Shown: piece after piece, positions 27,455-36,383 of the stretch
Position numbering within the stretch: the first letter of the stretch is position 1
Layout of the letters: each line of letters starts with the position of its first letter
Assembly (NCBI GenBank): GCA_942636505.2
Contig: CALOGB020000175.1
Span: 111,290 to 175,289 of the forward strand
DNA: 64,000 nt
Direction of reading: 5' to 3'
From: an uncultured bacterium
Lineage (GTDB): Bacteria; Pseudomonadota; Alphaproteobacteria; Sphingomonadales; Sphingomonadaceae
Translations under genes and position numbers: made by a program
The notes under the pieces: generated by a model
Told to the model about the DNA's origin: nothing
The model's database searches: none
The model's input: only the letters and a program-made list of their open reading frames with translations

Positions 27455-27489
27455 AAATCTAATTTTGTCTTCCGACCCCGGGCCGTGTC

Positions 27490-27924
27490 ATGATCATCGG
27501 ACTCGGGTCGGACCTGTGTAACATCGAGCGCGTTGCCGCCTCGGTCGAGCGGTTCGGCGATCGGTTCGAGCAGCGGGTGTTTACCGATGTCGAGCGGGCG
27601 AAGGCGGCGCGGCGGCCTTTCACGAAAGCCGGTACGCTGGCGAAGCGGTTCGCCGCCAAGGAGGCGTTTTCGAAGGCGGTGGGGACCGGGTTTCGGGCAG
27701 GCGTGTTCATGCGCGATATCGGCGTGGTCAACGCCCCCAGCGGCGCGCCGACGCTGGCGTTGACCGGGGGTGCCAAAGCGAGGCTTGACGCGTTGACCCC
27801 CGAAGGCCACGCCGCGCGCGTGCATTTGACGATGACCGATGATCATCCGTGGGCGCAGGCCTTCGTGATCATCGAAGCCATACCTCTGATATCCCCGGAC
27901 ATGCGCCAGGATACGAACCGATGA
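27490..27924 (+). CDS. acpS: Holo-[acyl-carrier-protein] synthase
   Basis: 144 residues. It attaches 4'-phosphopantetheine to acyl carrier protein. The motifs are [20 protein letters not shown] (metal Asp) and [19 protein letters not shown] (Glu/Lys of the second motif). A short C-terminal extension after AFVIIEAIP is unusual but may just reflect the four-base overlap with lepB. Confidence 0.95.
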   Translation: MIIGLGSDLCNIERVAASVERFGDRFEQRVFTDVERAKAARRPFTKAGTLAKRFAAKEAFSKAVGTGFRAGVFMRDIGVVNAPSGAPTLALTGGAKARLDALTPEGHAARVHLTMTDDHPWAQAFVIIEAIPLISPDMRQDTNR

Positions 27925-28916
27925 AGGACGCGGCGTTGGACGGCAACGAGTTCCCCGAAAAGCCCCTCGCGCAGACCCCCCTTGCGCAGACCGGCGCGGC
28001 CGATACCGCGCCACTGGCCGGCACCACACCGGAAACGACACGCCGCCGCGGCACCGACTGGTGGGGCGAGGTGAAGGGCATCTTCTGGCTGATCCTGGTC
28101 GTGCTCGGCTTCCACAGCTTCATCGCCAAGCCCTTCTATATCCCCAGCGAATCAATGCTGCCGGGGCTTCGGATCGGCGACCGGCTGGTGGTGACCAAGT
28201 TCGCCTATGGCTGGTCGTTCGTGTCGCCGACGATCCCGAACCCGGTCGCGATCTTCAAGGGCGTGGTGCTGCGCCAGCAGGAAGACAGCTGGAGCGTGTC
28301 GCTGCCGTTCATCCACGGCCGGCTGTTCGGATCGCTGCCGACGCGCGGCGACGTGGTGATCGTGACGCCGCCGGGGACGCACAACGACTATATCAAGCGC
28401 GTGATCGGCCTGCCCGGCGACAGACTGGCCGTGCGCGGCGGGATCGTGTTCCTCAACGGCGTCGCGGTGAAGCGCGGCCCGCTGCACGACACGCTGATCC
28501 CGGTCGATACCAACAGCCCGTGCAGCGAGATCGATTATCCCGGCGCGCGCGAGACGCTGCCCGACGGACGCGAGATGTGCCGCCTGCCGACCTATACCGA
28601 GACGCTGCCCAACGGGCGACGCTACGAGACGATCGATCTGGAATCGGACAGCACGGGCGACAATTTCGCCGAGATCACGATTCCTGCGAACCACGTCTTC
28701 TTGATGGGCGACAACCGCGATCGTTCCGCCGACAGCCGCTTTCCGCTGACGCAGCTCGGACTTGGCGGACCGGTGCCGTACGAGAATCTCGGCGGTCGTG
28801 CGGAGTTCATCACCTTCAGCCTCGACGGCGATGCGACGTTCAACCCGCTGAGCTGGTGGAGTTCGCTGCGGTCGGATCGCGCCGGCACCTCGCTCCACCC
28901 CGCCAAGGTGAACTGA
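27921..28916 (+). CDS. lepB: Signal peptidase I
   Basis: 331 residues. One membrane span (about 53-70, [16 protein letters not shown]) follows a long acidic cytoplasmic N-terminus. Catalytic Ser 78 lies in [11 protein letters not shown] and Lys 159 in [13 protein letters not shown]; the C-terminal box is [14 protein letters not shown]. It removes signal peptides at the periplasmic face. The ATG at 27921 overlaps the acpS stop (ATGA). A loop region with two Cys (NSPCSE and EMCRLP) is typical of related proteins. Confidence 0.96.
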   Translation: MKDAALDGNEFPEKPLAQTPLAQTGAADTAPLAGTTPETTRRRGTDWWGEVKGIFWLILVVLGFHSFIAKPFYIPSESMLPGLRIGDRLVVTKFAYGWSFVSPTIPNPVAIFKGVVLRQQEDSWSVSLPFIHGRLFGSLPTRGDVVIVTPPGTHNDYIKRVIGLPGDRLAVRGGIVFLNGVAVKRGPLHDTLIPVDTNSPCSEIDYPGARETLPDGREMCRLPTYTETLPNGRRYETIDLESDSTGDNFAEITIPANHVFLMGDNRDRSADSRFPLTQLGLGGPVPYENLGGRAEFITFSLDGDATFNPLSWWSSLRSDRAGTSLHPAKVN

Positions 28917-28917
28917 G

Positions 28918-29988
28918 ATGGCCGAGACCAAGACCGTCGACGAATTGAGCCCGGTCGAGATGCGCGATCCGTTCCTGCGCAAGGAACTGAAGCGCGCGGC
29001 GATCTGGCTCGGGCTCGCCTTCGTGATCGCGCTGCTGATCGTGCTGGTGCAGCCGCTGCTGATCATCTTTGCCGGCGTCGTGTTCGCGGCGCTGCTCGAT
29101 GGCGGTGTGCGGCTGCTCGGACGCGTGCTGCCGATCGGACGTGGCTGGCGGTTGCTGATCGTCGTGCTGCTGACGTTCGCGTTCCTCGTCGGGACGTTCG
29201 TGCTGACCGGCGTGCAGGTTACCGAGCAGGTGACGCAGTTGCGTTCGACTCTGGAATCGCAGGCCAATCGCTTCACGGGCTATCTGACCTCGCAGGGGCT
29301 GATGCCGGGCGCATCGGACGTCAACGGGATCGTCAAGCAGGCGCTCGGTTCGGTCGGGCGCGTGACGTCGTGGGTGGGCAGCGCGATCGGCGCGATCACC
29401 AGCATGTTCATGATCCTGATCCTCGGGCTGTTCATCGCGATGGACCCCGGCACGTACTCGCGCGGGCTCCAGTGGATGGTGCCGACAGACCTGCGGCCCG
29501 AGTTTGCGAACACCTTGGTCAAGATGGGCGCGACGTTGCGGCGATTGCTCGCCGGGCGGTTGCTCGGGATGGCGGTCGAGGGTGTCGCGAGCGGCATCGC
29601 CTTGGCGGTCGGCGGCGTGCCGATGGCGATGCTGCTCGGCATCATCGCGGGTATTCTCGCGTTCATTCCGAACGTCGGTGCGATCGTGACCGGCGTGCTG
29701 ATGGTCGCGGTCGGGTTCAGCGCGGGCGTCGATACGGGGTATTGGGCGATCGGCACGTACCTCGTGGTGCAGACGATCGACGGCTATGTGATCGTGCCGA
29801 TGGTCGCCAAGCGGACTGTGGATTTGCCGCCGGCGTTGACGTTGGGCGCACAGATTTTGGCGAGCGCGCTGTTCGGGATTCTGGGGCTGGCGCTGGCTGA
29901 TCCTATGACCGCGATGTTGAAGACGGCGCTGGAGCGACGGTCTGAGCGGGAAGAGGAGAAGGCTGAGGCGGGTGAGGCTACGGCCTGA
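28918..29988 (+). CDS. AI-2E family transporter
   Basis: 356 residues with about eight hydrophobic segments and the family segments FAALLDGGVRLLGRVLPI, GLFIAMDPGTYSRGLQWMVP and LIAGFIPNVGAIVTG-like (IAGILAFIPNVGAIVTGVLM). These permeases are of diverse or unknown substrate. One base separates it from lepB, so it is probably in the same operon; in many relatives rnc and era occupy this place. Confidence 0.85.
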   Translation: MAETKTVDELSPVEMRDPFLRKELKRAAIWLGLAFVIALLIVLVQPLLIIFAGVVFAALLDGGVRLLGRVLPIGRGWRLLIVVLLTFAFLVGTFVLTGVQVTEQVTQLRSTLESQANRFTGYLTSQGLMPGASDVNGIVKQALGSVGRVTSWVGSAIGAITSMFMILILGLFIAMDPGTYSRGLQWMVPTDLRPEFANTLVKMGATLRRLLAGRLLGMAVEGVASGIALAVGGVPMAMLLGIIAGILAFIPNVGAIVTGVLMVAVGFSAGVDTGYWAIGTYLVVQTIDGYVIVPMVAKRTVDLPPALTLGAQILASALFGILGLALADPMTAMLKTALERRSEREEEKAEAGEATA

Positions 29989-30028
29989 GGGTTCCCCTTA
30001 CGACTTGCTCCGGGTTCCAGCTCCCCTT

Positions 30029-30106
30029 CCGTCATCCCCGCGGACGCGGGGACCCATACTGGCAAACCTCGGAGGATATGGGTCCCCGCGTCCGCGGGGA
30101 TGACGG
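30029..30106. repeat. Family C palindrome with 29-base perfect arms
   Basis: Arms 30029-30057 and 30078-30106 are exact reverse complements, starting CCGTCATCCCCGCGG and ending CCGCGGGGATGACGG, with a 20-base loop. It lies between the convergent transporter and glycosyltransferase genes and probably acts as a transcription barrier. Confidence 0.9.
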
Positions 30107-30153
30107 GAGGTGGGGGCAGGGGACGTCAATGGGGCGGGTAGTCGGGCAGGACG

Positions 30154-31218
30154 TTATCGCCTTACCAATTGGTCAAAGAGGATAAGGTAGCGGTCGGCGG
30201 AGTCCGCCCCGGGTTGGGGCACCGGCACCGGTCGTTGCGCAGTCGGCGCGAGCCACGCTTCCAGCGCTGCGACCAATGCAGAAGCGTCATCCTTCGCGAT
30301 GACCGTCCCACGGTCGGGCCGATCAACAATTTCTGCGACCGCGGCGCTCGAGTCCGTCGATATCACCGGCGTTCCGACCGACAGTGCCTCGCGCAGCACC
30401 CCCGGCACACCTTCGTAATCCGACGTTAGCGCCAGCACGGTCGCGCGGGCCATTACCGGGAGCGGATCGCCGCTGTGGCCAAGCAGGAAAACGCGGCCCG
30501 CTAGGCCAAGCGTGCGGATCGGCGCCTCGATCGTCCCCCGCTCGCTCCCCTCGCCAAGAATGACGAGCGGTATCGTCTGGTCCGCCAACAGTGGAAGCGC
30601 AGCGATCAGGCGGTCCCAGCGTTTCTGGGGTTCGAGCCGGCCGACGCCGAGAATGAAGCGTGCTGGCAGGTCTGGCAGCGCGCCCGGAGTCGGCACCGCG
30701 GGCGGGTTCGGGATGACGCTGGTCCGGCCGACCATCCGGGTCGCCAACGCCGCCTCGTCCGCGGTCGCCGGGGTCATCGCGACGAGGTGATCGAGGAAGC
30801 TCCCGTGCCGCGCCAGCCAGACTTGGTGCGCGGCGTGCATCAGGCGGCCGTGATCGGCGCGCGCAGGGGCGTTGGACATCTTCGCGACGATCGGCGGGCA
30901 CGTCCTGCCGAGTCGCAACCGGGTCCATGCCGCGATGCCGGTATAGAAATTACCGGGGCAGAATATGATGTCCGGCGCGAGACGTCGCACCACTTTCGGC
31001 AGCGCGAGCAACCGCGACGGCGTGACGATCTCCAGACCTTCCGGCAGTTCCGCCGCCAGTGGCCCGGCAATATCCTCGATCGCCAGCGTCACGCGCCGCC
31101 CCGCCGCGAGCCAGCCGCGTGCGAGGCGCAGTTGCGCGCGCTCGACCCCGCCGCCGCGCAGATCCTCGGCATAGGTCAGGATGTGCTGGGCGATCGGTGG
31201 CTTGCTCACGAGTGACAT
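30154..31218 (-). CDS. Family 4 glycosyltransferase
   Basis: 354 residues with the GT-B fold. The N-terminal half has YAEDLRGGGVERAQLRLARG; the C-terminal half has ILGVGRLEPQKRWDRLIAAL, PLVILGEGSERGTIEAPI and the E-x7-E region SDYEGVPGVLREALSVGTPV. The enzyme transfers a nucleotide-sugar residue to a glycan or lipid acceptor in the cytoplasm; the sugar is unknown. It is divergent from the membrane-protein/DUF2141/GT4 operon. Confidence 0.9.
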   Translation of the reverse strand: MSLVSKPPIAQHILTYAEDLRGGGVERAQLRLARGWLAAGRRVTLAIEDIAGPLAAELPEGLEIVTPSRLLALPKVVRRLAPDIIFCPGNFYTGIAAWTRLRLGRTCPPIVAKMSNAPARADHGRLMHAAHQVWLARHGSFLDHLVAMTPATADEAALATRMVGRTSVIPNPPAVPTPGALPDLPARFILGVGRLEPQKRWDRLIAALPLLADQTIPLVILGEGSERGTIEAPIRTLGLAGRVFLLGHSGDPLPVMARATVLALTSDYEGVPGVLREALSVGTPVISTDSSAAVAEIVDRPDRGTVIAKDDASALVAALEAWLAPTAQRPVPVPQPGADSADRYLILFDQLVRR

Positions 31219-31376
31219 ATGGGGGTCATCATACTGCGCGATGGATAAAGCGGAGATCGCGACCGAATGAAACCGACTTTGCGTGCATGTGCGGCGGCGG
31301 GCGGCTATCGGGCCGCGCGACGGAGGCGGGCAAGGGCGGCGGAACGGCTTGAGGACAATGGTTTGAGGACCGGCGA

Positions 31377-32309
31377 GTGAACTTCCGTACGAAAACTGCC
31401 GATCGCGAAGGCTATGCGGATATCGCGCGCGCCGGGCTCGAGCCGCTGAAGGCGCTCGGCAGCCGTTGGCCCGCGATCATCGGTGCGGTGCTGACGCTGG
31501 CGATGATCGTTGGATTAGGGCGCGAACTGCTCGGGCATGGCCTTGCCGGACTGTCGCGCTCGGTGCCGCAGGACCCGCGCTTCTATGTGTGTTTCGGCCT
31601 GCTCTACATGTCGCCGCCGACCGGGGATTACGTCATCTTTCGCCGGCTCTGGGGTATCCCGCTCGGCGGGCTGGTCGCGCTGATCAAGAAGCGGATCGCG
31701 AACGAAGTCGTGTTCGGCTACTCGGGCGATGCGTATTTCTACGCCTGGGCGCGGGCGAAGGCGCGGATGGTGGCATCGCCGTTCGGTGCGGTGAAGGACG
31801 TGTCGATCCTGTCGGCGATCGCGGGCAATGCGGTGACGCTGCTGTTGGTGGCGATCGCGTTGCCGCTCGGCCGGCATCTGCTGACGCACGATCAGTTCCG
31901 CACGGTGCTGGCGTCGGCGGGCGTGACGCTGGCGATCTCGTTGCCGTTCCTGATCTTCTCGCGCCGCGTGTTCTCGCTGCCGCGCGCGAAACTGTGGTGG
32001 GTGTTCGGGATCCACTGCATCCGGTTGCTGTGCGGATCGGTGCTGATCGCGTTCGCGTGGCATTTCGCGCTGCCGGGCGTGCCGGTGGGGATGTGGCTTT
32101 TCCTCGCAGCCGGACGCCTGCTGGTGTCGCGCCTGCCGCTGGTGCCGAACAAGGACCTGTTGTTCGCCAACGCCGCGATCCTGTTGATCGGGCAGGACCA
32201 GGCCTTGTCGGAGCTGATCGCGTTCACCGCCGCGCTGACGTTGCTGGTCCATGTCGCGCTGATCATCCTGTTCGGCATCCACGCCGGGCTCACCCGGTTG
32301 CGCGCGTGA
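31377..32309 (+). CDS. Uncharacterised polytopic membrane protein
   Basis: 310 residues starting GTG 31377, with about seven hydrophobic segments: PAIIGAVLTLAMIVGLG, FYVCFGLLYMSPPTGDYVIF, VALIKKRIANEVVFGYSGD, NAVTLLLVAIALPLG and others. The conserved-looking polar loop KKRIANEVVFGYSGDAYFYA resembles flippase-type membrane proteins such as the LPG synthase group, but no family can be assigned. It overlaps the DUF2141 gene by four bases (GTGA). Confidence 0.72.
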   Translation: MNFRTKTADREGYADIARAGLEPLKALGSRWPAIIGAVLTLAMIVGLGRELLGHGLAGLSRSVPQDPRFYVCFGLLYMSPPTGDYVIFRRLWGIPLGGLVALIKKRIANEVVFGYSGDAYFYAWARAKARMVASPFGAVKDVSILSAIAGNAVTLLLVAIALPLGRHLLTHDQFRTVLASAGVTLAISLPFLIFSRRVFSLPRAKLWWVFGIHCIRLLCGSVLIAFAWHFALPGVPVGMWLFLAAGRLLVSRLPLVPNKDLLFANAAILLIGQDQALSELIAFTAALTLLVHVALIILFGIHAGLTRLRA

Positions 32310-32821
32310 TCCGCGCCTGTGTCGCGCTGGCCGCGATCGTTGTGCTTGCAGGGCCGGCGGGCGCGCAAGTGCTCGGTAGCGATGCGGCGGCGTGCCGGCC
32401 GGGTGAGGGGCCGGCGATCGCGGTGGAAGTCACGGGGCTGAAGGATCGTACGGGCGAGTTGAAGCTCGAACTCTATCCGGATGACGAAGCGGGCTTTCTC
32501 AAGGACGACCACGTGCTGATCGCGGCGGGAAAGACGTTTCGGCGCGTGGTGGTGCCGACGCCGCCGAGCGGGGCGCCGATGCTGTGCATCCGAGTGCCGC
32601 GGCCGGGCCGCTATGCGCTGTTGCTGACGCATAATCGCGACGGGAAGAACAAGTTCAGTTTCTGGACCGATGGTGCCGGGTTCGCGAGCAACGTGAAGCT
32701 CGGGCGGTCGCGGCCGAAGGTCGAGCAGGCGCTGGTCGAGGTCGGCGCGGGTGTGACGACGGTGCGGATCACCGTGCAGTATCTGCGCGGGCTCGGCGGG
32801 TTCGGGCCCGTCACGCCATGA
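32306..32821 (+). CDS. DUF2141 family secreted protein
   Basis: 171 residues from GTG 32306. A signal peptide (VALAAIVVLAGPAGA) leads to a beta-rich domain: IAVEVTGLKDRTGELKLELY, YALLLTHNRDGKNKFSFWTD and GFASNVKLGRSRPKV are DUF2141-like. The role is unknown; the periplasmic location and the operon with a glycosyltransferase suggest surface glycan handling. Ten bases separate it from the next GTG. Confidence 0.78.
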   Translation: MIRACVALAAIVVLAGPAGAQVLGSDAAACRPGEGPAIAVEVTGLKDRTGELKLELYPDDEAGFLKDDHVLIAAGKTFRRVVVPTPPSGAPMLCIRVPRPGRYALLLTHNRDGKNKFSFWTDGAGFASNVKLGRSRPKVEQALVEVGAGVTTVRITVQYLRGLGGFGPVTP

Positions 32822-32831
32822 GGGCCGCGCT

Positions 32832-34016
32832 GTGAGGATCGTCGACGTCAACGAGTTCTACTCGCCGACCGGCGGCGGTGTGCGGACCTATGTCGATCGC
32901 AAGATGGGCATCATGGCGGACATGGGCCATGAGTTGATCGTCGTCGCGCCGGGTAAGGAAGACCGCGTCGAGGAGCGGCCGGGTGGCGGGCGGATCATCT
33001 ACCTCAAGTCGCCGGGGATGCCGTTCGATCGTAACTACGGGCTGTTCTGGGACGAGGGCGCGATCCACCGCGTGCTCGACGATCTCGATCCGGACGTGGT
33101 CGAATGCTGCTCACCGTGGCGCCCGGCGTGGTTCGTCGGCGACTGGCAGGGGCGGGCGGTGAAGGCGTTCTTCATGCACAACGACAACATCGCGGCCTAT
33201 GCGCAGCGCTGGTTCGCGGGCGTCGCGAGCCATGACCAGATCGAGCGCGGGTTTGCCTGGTACAGCCGGTACATGCGGCGCTTCCTCGAGAAATACGACG
33301 TCGTCGTCACCAACGGCCCAGCGCTGGAGAAGCGGTTGCGCGCGCGCGGGATCCGGATCGACGCGGCAATGCCGCTGGGGATCGAGCGCGGTTATTTCTC
33401 GCCGGACCTGCGTGATACGCGGCTGCGCGCGGCGCTGCTGCGGCAGTGCGGCTTGCCGGAGGACGGGATGCTGCTGCTGGGGCTTGGGCGGCATCACGGC
33501 GAGAAGCGCTGGCCTTTAGTGGTGGATGCGGTGGCGCTTGCGGGAGCGACTCTGCCGGTCGGACTGGTCCTGATCGGTGCGGGCGCGCAGACGAAGGCGA
33601 TCCAGCGACGGATCGGGGGATCGCCGCATATCCGGATGTTCGCGCCGGTGTATGACCGCGAGCGGCTCGCGCGGATCATGGCGAGTTGCGATGCGCTGAT
33701 CCACGGGTCGGAGGCGGAGCCGTTCGGGCTGGTCGCGTCGGAGGCGATGGCGTCGGGCCTGCCGCTGATCGTGCCGGATACGGGCGGATGCGCGGAGGTC
33801 GCGGACCGCCATGCGAGCGAGCTTTACGCGGCGCGTGATGCGGAGAGCGCGGCGGCGGCGATCGGGCGGTTGTTCGCGCGTGATCCGGTAATGTTGCGGC
33901 GCGCTGCGGCGGTGGCGGCGCGGCACGTCCGCAGCGACCGCGAACATGCGGTGGAACTCATGGACTATTATGCGGGGCTCGTGGCGGCAAAGCAGGCGGC
34001 GCGACGTATAGCGTGA
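32832..34016 (+). CDS. Family 4 glycosyltransferase
   Basis: 394 residues from GTG 32832. N-terminal DVNEFYSPTGGGVRTYVDRK is the donor/acceptor region of GT-B GT4 enzymes. The C-terminal half has LLGLGRHHGEKRWPLVVDAV, VLIGAGAQTKAIQRR and the active E-x7-E site HGSEAEPFGLVASEAMASGL. Third gene of the coupled unit with the membrane and DUF2141 genes. Its last 59 bases overlap the convergent GT39-like gene. Confidence 0.9.
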   Translation: MRIVDVNEFYSPTGGGVRTYVDRKMGIMADMGHELIVVAPGKEDRVEERPGGGRIIYLKSPGMPFDRNYGLFWDEGAIHRVLDDLDPDVVECCSPWRPAWFVGDWQGRAVKAFFMHNDNIAAYAQRWFAGVASHDQIERGFAWYSRYMRRFLEKYDVVVTNGPALEKRLRARGIRIDAAMPLGIERGYFSPDLRDTRLRAALLRQCGLPEDGMLLLGLGRHHGEKRWPLVVDAVALAGATLPVGLVLIGAGAQTKAIQRRIGGSPHIRMFAPVYDRERLARIMASCDALIHGSEAEPFGLVASEAMASGLPLIVPDTGGCAEVADRHASELYAARDAESAAAAIGRLFARDPVMLRRAAAVAARHVRSDREHAVELMDYYAGLVAAKQAARRIA

Positions 34017-35388
34017 AGCGCGTGTCGGGGACGGGGACCGCTCGATAGCCTTGGCGGATCGCGTAGCTAGCGAGCGCTGCGTCGATCCTGTCGTCGCCGC
34101 TGGTCGCGGGGCCTTCGCCGCCGGTGAGGATCGTCGATCCGTCGAGATTTACGCGTGCTCGCGAGATCATGTGAAGCGCGTGTTCTTGAGTCGCGTCGAG
34201 CAGGTTCGTGCTGCGAAAATAGAAGGGGCCGGTGGCGAAGGCGGGGTCCGGCAGGCGGTTCGCCGCGGGGAGCATTTGCGGGGATAGCGTGGCGATCGGT
34301 CCCGCTAGTCCGTGTTGGTCGAGGATGCGACCGACTGTTCGGCCTTCGCGGAGGGCTTGGGTCAGCGACAGGCCGTCCGGGTCCGCCAAGGCCGCGACCG
34401 AGGGGGCAAGTCCTGCGGTGGCGAAGACCGCGAACGCGATCCGCCATGTGCGGCTCGGGGGCGGGATCATCGAGAGGCGGACGAACAATGCGGGCAGGGC
34501 TGGCAAGAGATATTGCCGCCAGGTCGGGAACGGCAGGAGCGCGGCGATCAGGCCGGCCAGGATCAGCCAATCGAGCAATCCCAGCTCGCGGCGGCGCCAT
34601 GCGTCGCGCGCCATCAGCGCCAGCGCGGGCAGGGCGGCGCCGAGAGCAAGGAACTTGAGCGTGTCGATCGCCTTGGCGAGGAGCGACATCTTCCACGGGC
34701 GTAGCGCGTAATACTCGGCAGGCCCGCGGGCCGGGAAGATGAAGGTGCCGAACACGAAGCCGGCTGGGCTCGTGACGTAACTCCACGCGACGAAGGCGAC
34801 GACCGGGAGCGTGCCGAGCAGGATCGCGGCTGGGCGATGGCGGCGGTCGATCAGCGCGTAGACGCCGTATGCCAGCGCGGGGAATGCGTAGGAGACCTTC
34901 GCGGCGGCGGCGCCAGCTAGGAGAAGGCCGGCTAGCGTTGCGGTGGCGCGCGTCGTTGCGGGGCGGACGATTAGCGGAAGGGCTGCGGCGAGCAGGGCGG
35001 CAGGGAGTGCATCGTTGCGGGCGGTGCCGATGCTGAAGAGGATGATGTCGCAGGTCGCGAACAGGGCTGCGCAGGTGAGCGCAGCTTTGGGTTTGGCGCC
35101 GAGGGTGCGGGCGGCTGTGTGGACGGACGCGATCGTCGCGACGCCGAGCAGGGCGTTGAGGATGCGGAGGGCGGGCCATGTCCAGCTTTGGGTCAGGGCT
35201 GCGATGGGTGCGAAGAGGTAGGGTTGGAGCGGGGTCTGGAGGTAGGCGAAGTCCCGGTAGGGGAGCAGGCCGTGGGCGGTGAGCGCGGCCGCGGCTACGT
35301 ATTGGGATTCGTCGTGATCTACTGGGCGGAGGAGCGCGAGAGTGACGAAGAGAATCGCCAGCGCTGTGAGCATCAGAAGTATGTTCAC
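33958..35388 (-). CDS. GT39/ArnT-like membrane glycosyltransferase
   Basis: About 476 residues. The first helix is NILLMLTALAILFVTLALLR, followed by the acidic DHDESQYVAAAALTAHG loop and YRDFAYLQTPLQPYLFAPI of dolichyl-phosphate mannose-type transferases, then ten or more helices. It probably transfers a sugar from a polyprenyl carrier in the periplasm. The open frame extends upstream to 35460, but that part is translated family C repeat; the GTG at 35388 or ATG at 35373 is the likely start. It overlaps the convergent GT4 gene by 59 bases at the 3' end. Confidence 0.8.
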   Translation of the reverse strand: MNILLMLTALAILFVTLALLRPVDHDESQYVAAAALTAHGLLPYRDFAYLQTPLQPYLFAPIAALTQSWTWPALRILNALLGVATIASVHTAARTLGAKPKAALTCAALFATCDIILFSIGTARNDALPAALLAAALPLIVRPATTRATATLAGLLLAGAAAAKVSYAFPALAYGVYALIDRRHRPAAILLGTLPVVAFVAWSYVTSPAGFVFGTFIFPARGPAEYYALRPWKMSLLAKAIDTLKFLALGAALPALALMARDAWRRRELGLLDWLILAGLIAALLPFPTWRQYLLPALPALFVRLSMIPPPSRTWRIAFAVFATAGLAPSVAALADPDGLSLTQALREGRTVGRILDQHGLAGPIATLSPQMLPAANRLPDPAFATGPFYFRSTNLLDATQEHALHMISRARVNLDGSTILTGGEGPATSGDDRIDAALASYAIRQGYRAVPVPDTRFTLYVAPPALPPRAPHNSP

Positions 35389-35434
35389 CCGCGAAGGCGG
35401 GTGCCCAGTCTGGGCACCCGCCTTCGCGGGTGAA
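35384..35434. repeat. Family C palindrome with 24-base perfect arms
   Basis: TTCACCCGCGAAGGCGGGTG then CCCA, centre GTC, then the exact reverse complement. It runs up to the start of the GT39-like gene and its translation forms the upstream part of that open frame. Confidence 0.9.
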
Positions 35435-35469
35435 CAAGGTTGGGGAGCGGCGTGCTCCATTACTCGGCC

Positions 35470-35574
35470 CCACCCCGGCGGAGGCCGGGGCCCAATTGGG
35501 GGACGGTTATGAGTGACGACGGCGCCCCGTTACCTTTGCCTTCCCAATTGGGCCCCCGCCTTCGCCGGGGTGGT
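35470..35574. repeat. Family B palindromic repeat, copy 2
   Basis: CCACCCCGGCGGAGGCCGGG with CCCAATTGG inside, and its inverse CCCAATTGGGCCCCC then CGCCGGGGTGG at the far end. Between the GT39-like gene and ubiG. Confidence 0.85.
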
Positions 35575-35590
35575 GTAACCGTGGGCAAGG

Positions 35591-36331
35591 TCAGGCTTTC
35601 ACCGCGGTCAGAAAGTAATCGAGGTTCGTCGAATCGCTGAGCGTGAAGCCGGTCGCGGGCGAGAAGCTCAATCCGCGCGTATCCGTTACGCGGAGACCTG
35701 CGTCCTGCAGCAGCGCGGTCAGTTCCTCGGGCGTGAGGAACTTGTTCCAGTCGTGCGTGCCCTTGGGAATGACGCCAGCGCCTTCCGCCACGGTGATCAT
35801 CGCCAACCGTGACAACGGCGTGCGGTTGGGCGTCGACAGGATTAGCAACCCGCCTTCGGCCAGCGTCCGCGCAAGACCCCGGACAAAACCGGCAGGGTCG
35901 CTGACATGCTCGATCACCTCAAGGCTGGTGACGAGGTCGAACTGCCCGACCAGCCCCTCGACGCCCCCCGCGCGGTAATCGATCGCGAGGCCACTCTGTG
36001 CCGCATGTATCTCCGCCACCGCGATATTCTCCGGCGCCGCGTCGATACCCGTCACCGCGGCGCCGAGCCGCGCCAACGGTTCGCACAGCAGCCCAGCGCC
36101 GCAGCCGACGTCGAGCGCGGTCTTCCCCGCCAGCGGCGTGAAGGTCGCACCATCGCCACCCCAGTGCGCATCCACCTGCTCGCGAATATAGCGCAACCGC
36201 GGTGGGTTGAGCTTGTGAAGCGGGGCGGACGAGCCCTTCGGATCCCACCAGTCCTTTGCCATGGTGCCGAAATGCGCGGCCTCGCGCGGATCGATTGTTG
36301 CGTTCGTTACGGTGTCGCTTGCCAGTATCAT
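35591..36331 (-). CDS. ubiG: Ubiquinone biosynthesis O-methyltransferase
   Basis: 246 residues. It methylates two hydroxyl groups in ubiquinone synthesis. Segments: TIDPREAAHFGTMAKDWWDP, LHKLNPPRLRYI, SAM motif I ALDVGCGAGLLCEPLA, LVTSLEVIEHVSDPAGFVRG and KGTHDWNKFLTPEELTALLQ. These are the UbiG signatures. Divergent from lysC with 52 bases between starts. Confidence 0.96.
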   Translation of the reverse strand: MILASDTVTNATIDPREAAHFGTMAKDWWDPKGSSAPLHKLNPPRLRYIREQVDAHWGGDGATFTPLAGKTALDVGCGAGLLCEPLARLGAAVTGIDAAPENIAVAEIHAAQSGLAIDYRAGGVEGLVGQFDLVTSLEVIEHVSDPAGFVRGLARTLAEGGLLILSTPNRTPLSRLAMITVAEGAGVIPKGTHDWNKFLTPEELTALLQDAGLRVTDTRGLSFSPATGFTLSDSTNLDYFLTAVKA

Positions 36332-36383
36332 GCGCGCTACCTATCAGGGCCGCCGCTTCGACCCAAAGGGATTTGCGCTGCCA

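Noticed and set aside
36261..36383. Longer lysC start giving 41 extra residues
   Set aside because: The extra part overlaps the ubiG 5' end and lacks similarity to aspartate kinase, which begins MARIVMKFGG.
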